DNA from: an uncultured Lachnospiraceae bacterium
GTDB lineage: Bacteria > Bacillota > Clostridia > Lachnospirales > Lachnospiraceae
Direction: 5' to 3'
Assembly (NCBI GenBank): GCA_937920345.1
Contig: CALGVA010000016.1
Coordinates: 99,357 to 163,356, forward strand
Length of the DNA stretch: 64,000 nucleotides
Shown: positions 8,549-17,068 of the stretch, piece by piece
How positions within the stretch are numbered: position 1 is the first letter of the stretch
Layout: every line of letters begins with the position of its first letter
Program-made: the position numbers and the translations under genes
The notes under the pieces: model-generated
What the model was told of the DNA's origin: nothing
Seen by the model: the letters and a program-made list of their open reading frames with translations, nothing else
Databases searched by the model: none

Positions 8549-9487
8549 TTATTCATCATCAATATTCAGCTTTTCGCTCACGATCACATCCGGCTGCCTC
8601 GATACCTTGCGAAGGATTGCACCGACGTACTCGCCCAGAATGCCCATGAACAAAAGCTGCACGGAACCCAGAAACAGCAGACCGATCAGCACAGGCGCCA
8701 TACCCGCCGGAAATCTGTACCACAAAGTCAATTTCATAATGAGATAGAAAACGCCCAGCATAAAACTGACGACAGACATACAAAATCCGGCGACCGTCAT
8801 CAGCCGAAGCGGCGCCGTCGATGTATTCACAAGGCTGTTCAGTGCAAAGTTCAGATAGCGCCATACGTTGTAGCTGGATCTGCCGCTGCGCCTCTTCTCC
8901 TGCACGTACTGAATCAGTTTTATCTCGTATCCCATATCAGCCAGCGCATTTCTCAGTACAATATCTTCGTCTATCTTGAGAATCTCTTCCAGCACCTCTC
9001 TGTCATATAACATAATACCCGACATATGTTGATACTGAGGGACATCGGAAAAGGCATTCATAATTTTATAATAGACATGCCTTAAAAAGTACTTGATCTT
9101 TCCCTCTTTGGAGCCTGTCTTCTGTCCCGCTACTATCTTATACCCCTGTTCCCAGTATTTGATAAACTCCGGAATCAGTTCCGGCGGCTCCTGAAAATCA
9201 CAGGCTATATTGAGAATGACATCTCCGGTACAATATCCAAAACGCATCCGCCGTCCGCGGCCGCCGGAACCATAATTTCTGTTAAGCATAAGAACCTTGA
9301 TATGCTTGTCCTCCGCCGCCAGTTCGCGAAGCCTTTCCTTGGAATTGTCAGTCGAACAATTATCCCTAAAAAGTATCTCATAATCATAATCCAGCGTCTG
9401 CATGATCTCCGTAAGCGCTTCCGCCATCGGCTTTACATTATCTTCTTCATTATAACAGGGTACGTTGATTGATATCCTTTTCCTCAT
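8549..9487 (-). CDS. GT2 glycosyltransferase with two membrane segments (GtrB/ArnC-like)
   Basis: Family 2 glycosyltransferase of 312 residues. The cytoplasmic catalytic part has INVPCYNEE, FRDNCSTDNS and a DFQEPP motif at the place of the DxD; two C-terminal hydrophobic helices anchor it to the membrane, followed by a short tail. This layout is that of polyprenyl-phosphate sugar synthases such as GtrB, ArnC and CsbB. Start at 9487 gives the conserved N-terminus with AAGGGA 7 nt upstream; an ATG at 9523 is possible. It is the first gene of the left-hand operon, just after the promoter at 9565-9593. Confidence 0.87.
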   Translation of the reverse strand: MRKRISINVPCYNEEDNVKPMAEALTEIMQTLDYDYEILFRDNCSTDNSKERLRELAAEDKHIKVLMLNRNYGSGGRGRRMRFGYCTGDVILNIACDFQEPPELIPEFIKYWEQGYKIVAGQKTGSKEGKIKYFLRHVYYKIMNAFSDVPQYQHMSGIMLYDREVLEEILKIDEDIVLRNALADMGYEIKLIQYVQEKRRSGRSSYNVWRYLNFALNSLVNTSTAPLRLMTVAGFCMSVVSFMLGVFYLIMKLTLWYRFPAGMAPVLIGLLFLGSVQLLFMGILGEYVGAILRKVSRQPDVIVSEKLNIDDE

Positions 9488-9564
9488 TTCTCTGTCCCTT
9501 TCAGCATATGCGCAACCCGCCATGCATGATTTACCTTATAATAAAAACTTTTCGACATAATATT

Positions 9565-9593
9565 ATAATACCCAGCCTTTTCCATATTTTCAA
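9565..9593 (-). promoter_or_regulatory. Sigma-A promoter of the CDP-sugar/flippase operon
   Basis: On the minus strand: TTGAAA, 17-bp spacer, TATTAT (an overlapping TATAAT lies 3 bp further). The predicted start is near 9558, about 70 bp before the GT2 start codon. It lies in the 139-bp gap after the LacI-type regulator gene, so the surface operon can be expressed independently of the regulator. Confidence 0.7.
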
Positions 9594-9626
9594 GCCTTTT
9601 ATATTTATGCCCCGGCCTGCCCGGTC

Positions 9627-10622
9627 TTATAAGGCGTAACAGCTGTCCCGCTCTATAACTCTGCAGGGAAATTCGACCCGCAGATACTCACTATGCTTAT
9701 GTTGAATCCTGTCCATAAGCACGGTAACTGCCATCCGTCCCATTTCCTCCTTCGGTATATCCACCGTCGTGAGAAAAGGCATCACGGTCATGGACTGCGC
9801 AATATTATCAATCGCAATGACAGACAATTCCCGCCGCTTTGTCTGATTCCTGGAAGCAATGTCGGCCAGCGCCTGCATAGCCCCTAATGCAGAGATATCG
9901 TTTGCACAGAGCACAGCTGTCATATCCCTCTGCTGCAGCTCTGTCATGGCGTGATAGCCGCTCTCATAGGTCTGGTCGGTAGAGTAAATATAATGATAAT
10001 TAATCGGAATATTTTGTTTGATCAGTGTTTCACAATATCCGACATATCGCGCCTCGAAGGAGCAGTCTCCGATATAACCGATTTTCCGGTGTCCCAATGA
10101 CAGCAGATATTCCATTGCTTTCACAGCCGCAGTCTTCCCGTTACAAATGATCTCATCCATCTTATAATCCGTAGGGTTTCTGTCTACGCCTACGACATTG
10201 CGGGTATAATGTCTTAAACGGGTCAGGAACTCATCCGAACACCGTCCCAGTATAATTATGCCGTCCGTTTCTTCCAAGGCAGAAAAGTCCACATCCCCGG
10301 CGTTTGTAACCGACTGCAATGTACAGGAATTAGCAAGCAGACTCGCTTCAATGCTCTGAAACAGTTCACGGAAAAAAGGATCTTTATCCAGAAAACCGAT
10401 CCGCGTCAATATAACCGTAATCTTATAGCTTCTCGCAGCTTCCTGCCTGCCCATCTTCAAACTGCGTGCCGCTGTATTCGGAACATAATGCAAAGTATGT
10501 GCCGCTTCCCAGATCTTCTCTTTGAGTTCGGAAGAAGCACAGGTCGGCACGGTGTTATTTAACACCCGCGACACGGTAGACGGGGAAACCCCGACCATTT
10601 CAGCAATTTTCTTTAATGACAT
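9627..10622 (-). CDS. LacI-family transcriptional regulator
   Basis: A 331-residue DNA-binding regulator. Residues 3-22 form the LacI helix-turn-helix (KKIAEMVGVSPSTVSRVLN), followed by the hinge region ending YVPNTAARSLK and a periplasmic-binding-protein-like sensor domain (IILGR, GRHKIGYIGD-like LGHRKIGYIGD, LCANDISALGAM). It is transcribed away from the sulfate importer genes, and a perfect 14-bp LacI-type palindrome lies 29 bp upstream of its start, with a near copy inside the start of the first importer gene. It therefore probably controls both itself and sulfate uptake. A LacI-type protein controlling sulfate import is unusual. The ligand cannot be read from the sequence. Confidence 0.93.
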   Translation of the reverse strand: MSLKKIAEMVGVSPSTVSRVLNNTVPTCASSELKEKIWEAAHTLHYVPNTAARSLKMGRQEAARSYKITVILTRIGFLDKDPFFRELFQSIEASLLANSCTLQSVTNAGDVDFSALEETDGIIILGRCSDEFLTRLRHYTRNVVGVDRNPTDYKMDEIICNGKTAAVKAMEYLLSLGHRKIGYIGDCSFEARYVGYCETLIKQNIPINYHYIYSTDQTYESGYHAMTELQQRDMTAVLCANDISALGAMQALADIASRNQTKRRELSVIAIDNIAQSMTVMPFLTTVDIPKEEMGRMAVTVLMDRIQHKHSEYLRVEFPCRVIERDSCYAL

Positions 10623-10650
10623 GATTACCTCTTTTCATGCTGGATTATGA

Positions 10651-10664
10651 AGCAAACGTTTGCT
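10651..10664. promoter_or_regulatory. LacI-type operator O1 (perfect palindrome)
   Basis: AGCAAACGTTTGCT is its own reverse complement and has the central ACGT core typical of LacI/PurR/RbsR-type operators. It lies in the divergent region between the regulator gene and the sulfate-binding protein gene, downstream of the predicted regulator promoter start. Binding there would block the regulator's own transcription. Confidence 0.82.
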
Positions 10665-10674
10665 AATAATTTGG

Positions 10675-10703
10675 TTGCATTTATTTTTCCATGCGCATAT
10701 ACT
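10675..10703 (+). promoter_or_regulatory. Promoter of the sulfate importer operon
   Basis: TTGCAT at 10675-10680, 17-bp spacer, TATACT at 10698-10703. The predicted start is about 10710, giving a leader of about 80 nt before the lipoprotein gene. The site overlaps the oppositely directed regulator promoter, and an operator-like site lies about 95 bp downstream. Confidence 0.65.
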
Positions 10704-10714
10704 GTTCCTAAACA

Positions 10715-10742
10715 ATTATAGCAAATACGCCAGGGAATGCAA
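10715..10742 (-). promoter_or_regulatory. Promoter of the LacI-type regulator gene
   Basis: On the minus strand: TTGCAT (10742-10737), 16-bp spacer, TATAAT (10720-10715). The predicted start is near 10708, facing the importer promoter. The shared TTGCAT boxes create an 8-bp inverted repeat, GGTTGCAT and ATGCAACC. Operator O1 lies about 45 bp downstream of this start. Confidence 0.65.
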
Positions 10743-10790
10743 CCTTATTATAAGCATTTCAATAAAATCAGAAGGGGAGAGAATTAAAAA

Positions 10791-11828
10791 ATGAAAAAGT
10801 TTAAAGAAAACGTTTGCTTATCTGTATTATCTTGCTGCATGATTGCAGGCATGCTCGCAGGGTGCGGAAATGCTTCCGGCAGCACCGCCAACGACGGTGA
10901 CTCTGTAGAATTACTGAATGTATCCTACGACCCGACCAGAGAATTTTATGCGGCCTATAATGAAATGTTCGGTGCATACTGGAGCGAAAAGACCGGGCAG
11001 GATGTGACAGTAACACAATCCCACGGCGGTTCCGGTTCGCAGGCGCGTTCTGTCATAGAGGGAAACGAGGCCGATGTCGTGACGCTTGCGCTCGCCCACG
11101 ACGTCACCGCGATTCAGGAGGCAGGTCTGATCTCAGACGGATGGGCAGACGAATTTGACAAAGACAGTTCTCCCTATACATCCACGATTGTTTTTCTGGT
11201 GCACAAAGGGAATGAAAAAAACATTAAAGACTGGAACGATCTGATCAGAGATGACGTGGATGTGATAACCCCCAATCCCAAAACATCCGGCGCCGCATGC
11301 TGGAGCTTTCTCGCAGCGTGGGCGTACCAGCAGGAACAGGACGGACAGGATACGGCTGCAACACAGGAGTTTATGAAAAAATTATATCAGAACGTACTGG
11401 TTCTGGACTCCGGCGCCAGAGGTTCGACGAATACGTTTGTGGAAAACGGTCAGGGTGATGTGCTGATTGCATGGGAAAATGAAGCGTACCTTTCCATGCA
11501 GGAATACCCCGATCAGTATGAAATTATAACCCCCAGTATAAGCATACTGGCACAGCCTTCTGTCGCAGTAGTGGACGACAATGCAGAAGCTCACGGTACA
11601 CAGGATGCAGCCGCCGCCTATCTGGAATACTTATACAGCGATGAGGCGCAAAGACTGGCAGGACAGAATTACTACCGTCCTTCAAACGAAACCATCCTGC
11701 AGGAGTTCTCGGATCAGTTCGATCTTGAGATGAATCTCGTCACCATAGAAGATTTCGGCGGATGGGATGAAGCGTACAAAACTTTCTTTGAAGACGGCGC
11801 CGTTTTTGATCAGATATACGCCGAGTAG
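10791..11828 (+). CDS. Sulfate ABC transporter, substrate-binding lipoprotein
   Basis: A 345-residue extracytoplasmic sulfate-binding protein of the Sbp/CysP family. The N-terminus is a lipoprotein signal with the lipobox LAGC at residues 22-25, so the mature protein is anchored to the outer face of the cytoplasmic membrane. Family hallmarks include VSYDPTREFY, SHGGSGSQARSV, ADVVTLAL and VITPNPKTSGAACW, which are sulfate-contacting segments in Sbp. It starts the operon with two permeases and an ATPase. AGGGGAGAG precedes the ATG. The second LacI-type operator overlaps codons 5-10. Thiosulfate as co-substrate is possible, since Sbp and CysP are close relatives. Confidence 0.95.
   Translation: MKKFKENVCLSVLSCCMIAGMLAGCGNASGSTANDGDSVELLNVSYDPTREFYAAYNEMFGAYWSEKTGQDVTVTQSHGGSGSQARSVIEGNEADVVTLALAHDVTAIQEAGLISDGWADEFDKDSSPYTSTIVFLVHKGNEKNIKDWNDLIRDDVDVITPNPKTSGAACWSFLAAWAYQQEQDGQDTAATQEFMKKLYQNVLVLDSGARGSTNTFVENGQGDVLIAWENEAYLSMQEYPDQYEIITPSISILAQPSVAVVDDNAEAHGTQDAAAAYLEYLYSDEAQRLAGQNYYRPSNETILQEFSDQFDLEMNLVTIEDFGGWDEAYKTFFEDGAVFDQIYAE
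10805..10818. promoter_or_regulatory. LacI-type operator O2 inside the coding region
   Basis: AGAAAACGTTTGCT matches the perfect operator at 10651-10664 in 13 of 14 bases. The two sites are 154 bp apart centre to centre. It overlaps the fifth to tenth codons of the sulfate-binding protein gene, so a bound repressor could block elongation or loop with O1. Confidence 0.68.
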
Positions 11829-11863
11829 AAAAGTGAATCTGTAAGAAAGGACCTTCGATATAC

Positions 11864-12715
11864 ATGGAACAACAGATTGTTAAAGTTAAAAATAAAAGAG
11901 GCGTCAGAGTCATTCCAGGATTCGGGTTTTCCATGGGTATAACGCTCTTTATGCTGAGCGTTCTGGTGCTGATTCCTTTGGCCTCCATATTGATCAGCAC
12001 TGCGCGGCTTGACTTTAAAGAATTTATTACTATCGTCACCTCGCGCCAGATCGTATCCGGTTATGTAGTCAGTCTTTCCTGTTCTTTTATTGCGGCGCTG
12101 GTCAATGTCGTATTCGGACTTATGCTTGCCTGGGTGATCGTCCGCTATGACTTTCCGGGCAGGCGCCTGATGGACGGACTGATTGAACTGCCCTTTGCGC
12201 TGCCAACCGCAGTGGCAGGCATTTCCCTTACCTATCTCTATTCTGATCAGGGATGGATCGGCTCTGTTTTTGCAAAAGCCGGAATTAAAATTGCATACAC
12301 ACGCATCGGCATTACAATCGCCATGATATTTGTAGGCATTCCCTTCGTGGTAAGATCCCTTCAGCCCGTACTTGAAAAACTTGACCGGCAGTATGAAGAG
12401 GCCGCGCATATGCTTGGTGCAGGCAGAGTTTATACCTTTTTCCGGGTCATCCTGCCCGAATTATTTCCCGCGCTGCTTGCCGGTTTCGGCCTTGCCTTCG
12501 CACGGGGAATCGGAGAATACGGAAGCGTAGTATTTATTGCCGGTAATATACCTTATAAAACCCAGATCGCACCTCTGCTGATCATGACGAAGCTGGAACA
12601 GTATAAGTACGCTGATGCCACCGCATGCGCACTGGTGTTGTTGTTAATATCCTTCCTGCTTATGCTGTTGATCAGTTCCATACAGCTTCATATGCAGAAG
12701 TTCAGCAAGTGCTGA
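11864..12715 (+). CDS. cysT: Sulfate ABC transporter permease CysT (CysU)
   Basis: Inner-membrane permease of 283 residues with about six hydrophobic helices. The coupling loop that contacts the ATPase is visible as EEAAHMLGAGRVYTFFRVIL, and the helix segments LPTAVAGISLTYLY and ARGIGEYGSVVFIAGN are typical of CysT. It lies 35 bp after the binding protein gene with AAGGACC upstream of the ATG. It would form a heterodimer with the next gene product and import sulfate using ATP. Confidence 0.94.
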   Translation: MEQQIVKVKNKRGVRVIPGFGFSMGITLFMLSVLVLIPLASILISTARLDFKEFITIVTSRQIVSGYVVSLSCSFIAALVNVVFGLMLAWVIVRYDFPGRRLMDGLIELPFALPTAVAGISLTYLYSDQGWIGSVFAKAGIKIAYTRIGITIAMIFVGIPFVVRSLQPVLEKLDRQYEEAAHMLGAGRVYTFFRVILPELFPALLAGFGLAFARGIGEYGSVVFIAGNIPYKTQIAPLLIMTKLEQYKYADATACALVLLLISFLLMLLISSIQLHMQKFSKC

Positions 12716-12768
12716 TATTCACACTGTACAGCAAACCTGAAGACTGATGGAAAGGCGTGGTTATAAAC

Positions 12769-13656
12769 ATGGCAAAAGAGATCAACCAAAAATATGAACA
12801 GGATGTCGTCGGAGATGGCATCAGTTCCATTCAAAAAGTAATCGAGCCGCATAAAAACGAGTCGAACCATATTGTAAAATATGTTTTAATAGGCGCATGC
12901 GCTCTGTTTCTGTTCATCATGCTGATACTGCCCCTGGCCGTAGTGGTCATGAATGCTTTCAGAGAAGGCTGGGCGGCTTACCAGGAGGCTGTTTTTGATG
13001 AATATACGATCAAGGCACTACAGCTTACTTTACTGGCAACAGTATCTGCCGTAGCCGTTAATACGGTATTCGGAGTCGTCGCCTCATATCTGGTGTCGAA
13101 ATTTTATTTCAGAGGGCGCCAGCTGCTGTCCGCATTAATAGACATTCCGTTCTCGATCTCACCGGTCATAGCCGGTCTGATCTTCATATTGACCTTCGGA
13201 AATGTAGGCTGGATGGGAGATTTTCTGAAAGCCCACGGCATCAAAATCGTATTTGCGGTACCGGGAATCATTCTGGCAACGATATTTGTCACATTCCCTT
13301 TTGTTTTCCGCGAACTGCTGCCTGTTCTCAATGCGCAGGGTAAAGACGAAGAAGAGGCGGCCGCTCTGATGGGCGCAAACGGATTTACCATCTTCCGCAA
13401 AATTACCTTCCCCCATATTAAATGGGCACTGCTCTACGGCATCGTACTGTGCACAGCCCGCGCGATGGGAGAATTCGGCGCCGTATCCGTTATTTCCGGC
13501 CACCTGAGGGGCAAAACAAACACACTGCCTCTGCATGTAGAGATACTTTACAATGAGTTTAATACCACCGCCGCTTTTGCGGTTTCATCCTTGCTGGTAA
13601 TACTGGCGGTACTGATCCTGATCGCCAGAAATCTGATTGAATGGAAGAGAAAATAG
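12769..13656 (+). CDS. cysW: Sulfate ABC transporter permease CysW
   Basis: Second permease of the importer, 295 residues from the ATG at 12769. A cytoplasmic N-terminus of about 35 residues is followed by about six membrane helices. The coupling loop is EEEAAALMGANGFTIFRKI, and ARAMGEFGAVSVISGH plus the C-terminal LHVEILYNEFNTTAAFA are CysW hallmarks. A GTG at 12757 is only one base from the GGAAAGG element, so the ATG was preferred although its spacing is long (13 nt). It pairs with CysT. Confidence 0.94.
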   Translation: MAKEINQKYEQDVVGDGISSIQKVIEPHKNESNHIVKYVLIGACALFLFIMLILPLAVVVMNAFREGWAAYQEAVFDEYTIKALQLTLLATVSAVAVNTVFGVVASYLVSKFYFRGRQLLSALIDIPFSISPVIAGLIFILTFGNVGWMGDFLKAHGIKIVFAVPGIILATIFVTFPFVFRELLPVLNAQGKDEEEAAALMGANGFTIFRKITFPHIKWALLYGIVLCTARAMGEFGAVSVISGHLRGKTNTLPLHVEILYNEFNTTAAFAVSSLLVILAVLILIARNLIEWKRK

Positions 13657-13672
13657 AAAAGAGGGCAATCAT

Positions 13673-14404
13673 ATGTATCTGGAAATGAAAAATATCTATA
13701 AGACTTTTGACGGTTTTCATGCCTCTAACGATGTAAATTTCAGTGTGGAAAAAGGTGATCTCGCCGCTCTGCTCGGTCCCAGCGGCAGCGGTAAAACAAC
13801 CATTCTGCGAATGATCGCCGGGCTGGACACACCCGACTCCGGTGATATTATCATCAATAATGTGAAGGTTAATTCCCTGCCGGGCAACAAACGCGGGATC
13901 GGCTTTGTGTTTCAAAACTATGCCCTCTTCCGCTATATGACAGTGGCTGATAACATCGCCTTCGGTCTGGAAGTACAAAAGAAAAGCAAGCATGAGATCA
14001 AAGAACGTGTAGAAGAGCTTCTGGAACTCATCTCCATGCAGGATCTGGGAAAACGTTACCCGCATCAGCTCTCCGGCGGACAGCGCCAGCGCGTGGCTTT
14101 CGCCAGAGCGCTTGCTCCAAACCCGCTGCTTCTGCTCTTAGACGAGCCCTTTGCCGCCATCGACGCAAAAGTACGCCGCGAACTGCGCACCTGGCTCAAA
14201 GAGATGATCGAACGGGTCGGCATCACCAGTATATTCGTGACGCATGACCAGGAAGAAGCCATGGAGGTAGCCGACACCATTATAGTCACGAACGAAGGCC
14301 GCGTAGAACAGATCGGAACCCCCGAAGAAATCTGTCTCCATCCTCAGACAGATTTCGTTGCGGATTTCATTGACGCAAAACGCTATAAAACGATGGTCCT
14401 ATAA
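13673..14404 (+). CDS. cysA: Sulfate ABC transporter ATP-binding protein CysA (short form)
   Basis: ATPase of the sulfate importer, 243 residues. Walker A is GPSGSGKTT (35-43), the signature is LSGGQRQR, Walker B LLLLDEPFAAID, and the switch histidine lies in VTHDQEEAM. Enterobacterial CysA is about 365 residues because of a C-terminal regulatory domain; here the protein ends directly after the nucleotide-binding domain, with a short tail. GAGGG lies 7 nt before the chosen ATG at 13673; an upstream start inside cysW is less likely. The stop codon overlaps that of the opposing cysQ gene, so the two operons meet tail to tail with no room for a terminator. Confidence 0.94.
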   Translation: MYLEMKNIYKTFDGFHASNDVNFSVEKGDLAALLGPSGSGKTTILRMIAGLDTPDSGDIIINNVKVNSLPGNKRGIGFVFQNYALFRYMTVADNIAFGLEVQKKSKHEIKERVEELLELISMQDLGKRYPHQLSGGQRQRVAFARALAPNPLLLLLDEPFAAIDAKVRRELRTWLKEMIERVGITSIFVTHDQEEAMEVADTIIVTNEGRVEQIGTPEEICLHPQTDFVADFIDAKRYKTMVL

Positions 14405-15178
14405 CAGATTTTCCATGCGATTCAGGATATAAAATCCTTTCGCATTCAGTGAATCTTCCCGGTTATAAAGCATCGGTGTATTGTCCATCTGGCGGAAAAT
14501 ACCGCCCGCTTCTTCTACAATACACTGCATGGCTGCCGTATCCCACTCCATGGTCGGATTGTGGCGGTAATAGATTTCCGCATCTCCTCTGGCGACCAGA
14601 CACCCTTTCAGGGAGCTTCCGATCTTAACGAGATTTTTGAACTGGTATTTCTGGATCAGGTCATCCATCTCCTTACACCCGTGCGAACTGCTCATGACAA
14701 CACGAAAATCTGATGTCTCCGTGCAGTCGGATACATGCAGTCTCGTCACGTTACGCGCGGCATCCTCCAGATATGCGCCGTCGTTTTTGCTGGCATAATA
14801 CAGTTCTTCCGTAACAGGAACGTAGATCACGCCCATGACGGTTTCATGCCGGTATGCCAGCGCGATATTTACCGTAAACTGACCGTTTCGCTTCAGAAAT
14901 TCCTTCGTGCCGTCAAGGGGATCAACCACAAAGCACAGATCGTTATCAAGCCGCTCACGATTATCCTTTTCCTCTTCCGAAAGAATGGCATGCCCCGGGA
15001 ACTCTCTTCTCAGCGCTTCTACAATAATCGCATTGGATGCCTTATCAGCGATCGTCAACGGCGAGTTACCTTCTTTATACTCTACCTGCAGATCAGTATT
15101 TTCATTATAAATCCGCAGGATTTCGCGCCCCGCCTCCACAGCGGCTCTCTTTGCAACTTCTAATTCCTTATCCCACAT
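14399..15178 (-). CDS. cysQ: 3'(2'),5'-bisphosphate nucleotidase CysQ
   Basis: Inositol-monophosphatase-fold enzyme that hydrolyses PAP (3'-phosphoadenosine 5'-phosphate), the inhibitory product left by sulfotransferases. The 259-residue protein has LSEEEKD, the metal site DPLDGTKEF, the segment VIYVPVTEELYYA and WDTAAMQCIVEEAGG, in CysQ order. The ATG at 15178 has GGAGGAGG upstream; the longer open frame to 15265 runs into the CysNC gene and is unlikely. It is the last gene of the minus-strand sulfate activation group, 35 bp after CysNC. Its presence beside two sulfotransferases fits removal of PAP during sulfation. Confidence 0.94.
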   Translation of the reverse strand: MWDKELEVAKRAAVEAGREILRIYNENTDLQVEYKEGNSPLTIADKASNAIIVEALRREFPGHAILSEEEKDNRERLDNDLCFVVDPLDGTKEFLKRNGQFTVNIALAYRHETVMGVIYVPVTEELYYASKNDGAYLEDAARNVTRLHVSDCTETSDFRVVMSSSHGCKEMDDLIQKYQFKNLVKIGSSLKGCLVARGDAEIYYRHNPTMEWDTAAMQCIVEEAGGIFRQMDNTPMLYNREDSLNAKGFYILNRMENLL

Positions 15179-15213
15179 AACTTCCTCCTCCGACCGGCAA
15201 TAATCCTGTCTTT

Positions 15214-17067
15214 CTATGCAGGTTCTATTCTCTTCATAACAGCTCCGAGAATCTCCTCCACACACTCATCTACGCTTTTTCCACTGGTATCTACTGTGAT
15301 ATCCGGGGTTTCAGGCGCCTCATAGGGGCTATTGACCCCGGTAAAATTAGGAATTTCGCCATTCCGCGCCTTCTGATACAGTTGCTTCACGTCGCGCCGT
15401 TCGCACTCTTCAATCGGCGTGCTTACATAAACCTCAATGAAACTGTCTGCCCCGATAATATCCCTGGCATTTTCACGGTCTGCCCGATACGGTGAAATAA
15501 ACGAAGTCATCACAATCAGACCCGCATCATTCATGAGTTTTGCAACCTCGGAAATACGCCGGATATTCTCAACACGATCCTTTTCCCTGAACCCGAGATC
15601 TTTGTTAAGTCCCATTCGGACATTATCGCCGTCCAGAAGCATCGTATATCTTCCCAGGAGATTCAGGCGCTTCTCCAGTTCATTGGCAAGCGTAGACTTA
15701 CCGGCTCCCGATAATCCCGTAAACCAGATCGTGGCAGGTGTCTGTTCCATTTTACCTGCTCTGTGCTGCCTTGTAATATCCGTCTCCTGCCATACCAGAT
15801 TGTCTCCGCGGCGCAGCGCATGTTCAATCACACCGCAGGCGGACGTCATATTTGTAATCCGGTCGATCAGCACAAAACTTCCCAGCATCCTATGATCTCT
15901 AAATTTATCCAGCACACACTTTTCAGATAATATTACATCGCAGTGAACCAGTTCATTTTTATAGATCTGTTCCGCCGGAATATGCTCTCCGGAATTGACA
16001 TCTATCTTATATCTGATATTCAGAATCGTTGCCGGTAACAATCTGGTGCCAAGCTTAATATAAAAGTTTCTTCCCGCCATCAACTGCTCATCGTCCATCC
16101 AGAGAAGCGTTGCGGCAAACATATTGCTGACCTTAAGTTCCGCATCCCTGGCCAGTACACAGCCTCTGGATATGTCTACCTCACGGTCAAGCTGTATGGT
16201 GACCGGCTGTCCTGCCTTCGCACACTCGCTCTCATGATCCGTGATCAGGATAGAACTGACTTTTGCCTTTTCTTTACTCGGAAGAATATCCAGTTCATCC
16301 CCCACTCGAACACTGCCGGACTCTATCTGCCCCTGAAATCCTCTGAAAGTATGATTCGGACGGCATACCCGCTGTACGGGCATAACAAATCCGGTTTCCT
16401 GATCGCCGTCCGTCACATCTACGTTCTCCAGATGATCCAGTAACGACTTCCCGCAATACTGCGGTGTTTTATACCAGGGCATACGTTCCGACAGCTTCGT
16501 GACATTATCACCTTCCGTAGCAGACACGGGAATAATGACAGCATCATTAAGCCCGAGTTCAAAGCAGAGCTGCCTTAAGTCTCTCTCGATCCGTTCAAAG
16601 CGATAGCTTTCATAATGAATCAGATCCATCTTATTTACTGCAAATACAAAATGACGTATCCCCATCAAAGCACAGATTCTGGCATGCCGGCGCGTCTGAA
16701 CCAGAATCCCCTGCGTCGCATCCACCAGAATAACGGCCAGATCAGCAAATGACGCTCCCACAGCCATATTACGTGTATACTCTTCGTGTCCGGGTGTATC
16801 CGCCACGATAAAGCTCCTGTTATCCGTCGTAAAATACCGGTAAGCGACGTCAATGGTAATTCCCTGTTCCCGCTCCGCCATAAGCCCGTCCAGAAGCAGG
16901 GAATAATCGATCATACCTTCCCGGCTCCCCACACGGCTGTCCAGCTCCAGCGCGCGCTCCTGATCTGCATACAGCAGCTTGGCATCATACAGCATATGAC
17001 CGATCAACGTGGACTTTCCGTCATCTACGCTGCCACAAGTAATAAATTTCAACAGTCCTTTTCCCAT
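15214..17067 (-). CDS. cysNC: CysNC fusion: ATP sulfurylase large subunit and APS kinase
   Basis: Bifunctional 617-residue enzyme. The first 420 or so residues are the GTPase subunit of ATP sulfurylase, with GSVDDGKST, the switch DTPGHEEY and NKMD. The remainder is APS kinase, with P-loop GLSGAGKST, DGDNVR and the SFISPYR segment. With CysD it makes APS, and the kinase domain makes PAPS. Such fusions are known in rhizobial NodQ and in mycobacteria. The ATG at 17067 comes one base after the CysD stop, and its GAGAGGGG ribosome site lies inside the end of cysD, so expression is coupled. No PAPS reductase gene is nearby. Confidence 0.96.
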   Translation of the reverse strand: MGKGLLKFITCGSVDDGKSTLIGHMLYDAKLLYADQERALELDSRVGSREGMIDYSLLLDGLMAEREQGITIDVAYRYFTTDNRSFIVADTPGHEEYTRNMAVGASFADLAVILVDATQGILVQTRRHARICALMGIRHFVFAVNKMDLIHYESYRFERIERDLRQLCFELGLNDAVIIPVSATEGDNVTKLSERMPWYKTPQYCGKSLLDHLENVDVTDGDQETGFVMPVQRVCRPNHTFRGFQGQIESGSVRVGDELDILPSKEKAKVSSILITDHESECAKAGQPVTIQLDREVDISRGCVLARDAELKVSNMFAATLLWMDDEQLMAGRNFYIKLGTRLLPATILNIRYKIDVNSGEHIPAEQIYKNELVHCDVILSEKCVLDKFRDHRMLGSFVLIDRITNMTSACGVIEHALRRGDNLVWQETDITRQHRAGKMEQTPATIWFTGLSGAGKSTLANELEKRLNLLGRYTMLLDGDNVRMGLNKDLGFREKDRVENIRRISEVAKLMNDAGLIVMTSFISPYRADRENARDIIGADSFIEVYVSTPIEECERRDVKQLYQKARNGEIPNFTGVNSPYEAPETPDITVDTSGKSVDECVEEILGAVMKRIEPA

Positions 17068-17068
17068 C

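Noticed and set aside
9600..9626. Terminator after the LacI-type regulator gene
   Set aside because: A CCGG-rich hairpin is followed by an A/T-rich stretch without a clear run of T, so termination is doubtful.
10704..10790. SAM-type riboswitch or T-box upstream of the sulfate importer
   Set aside because: The leader is only about 80 nt and shows no recognisable riboswitch or T-box elements; LacI-type operators explain control better.
15179..15265. N-terminal extension of CysQ
   Set aside because: The open frame continues into cysNC, but a strong GGAGGAGG ribosome site and the family N-terminus mark the start at 15178.
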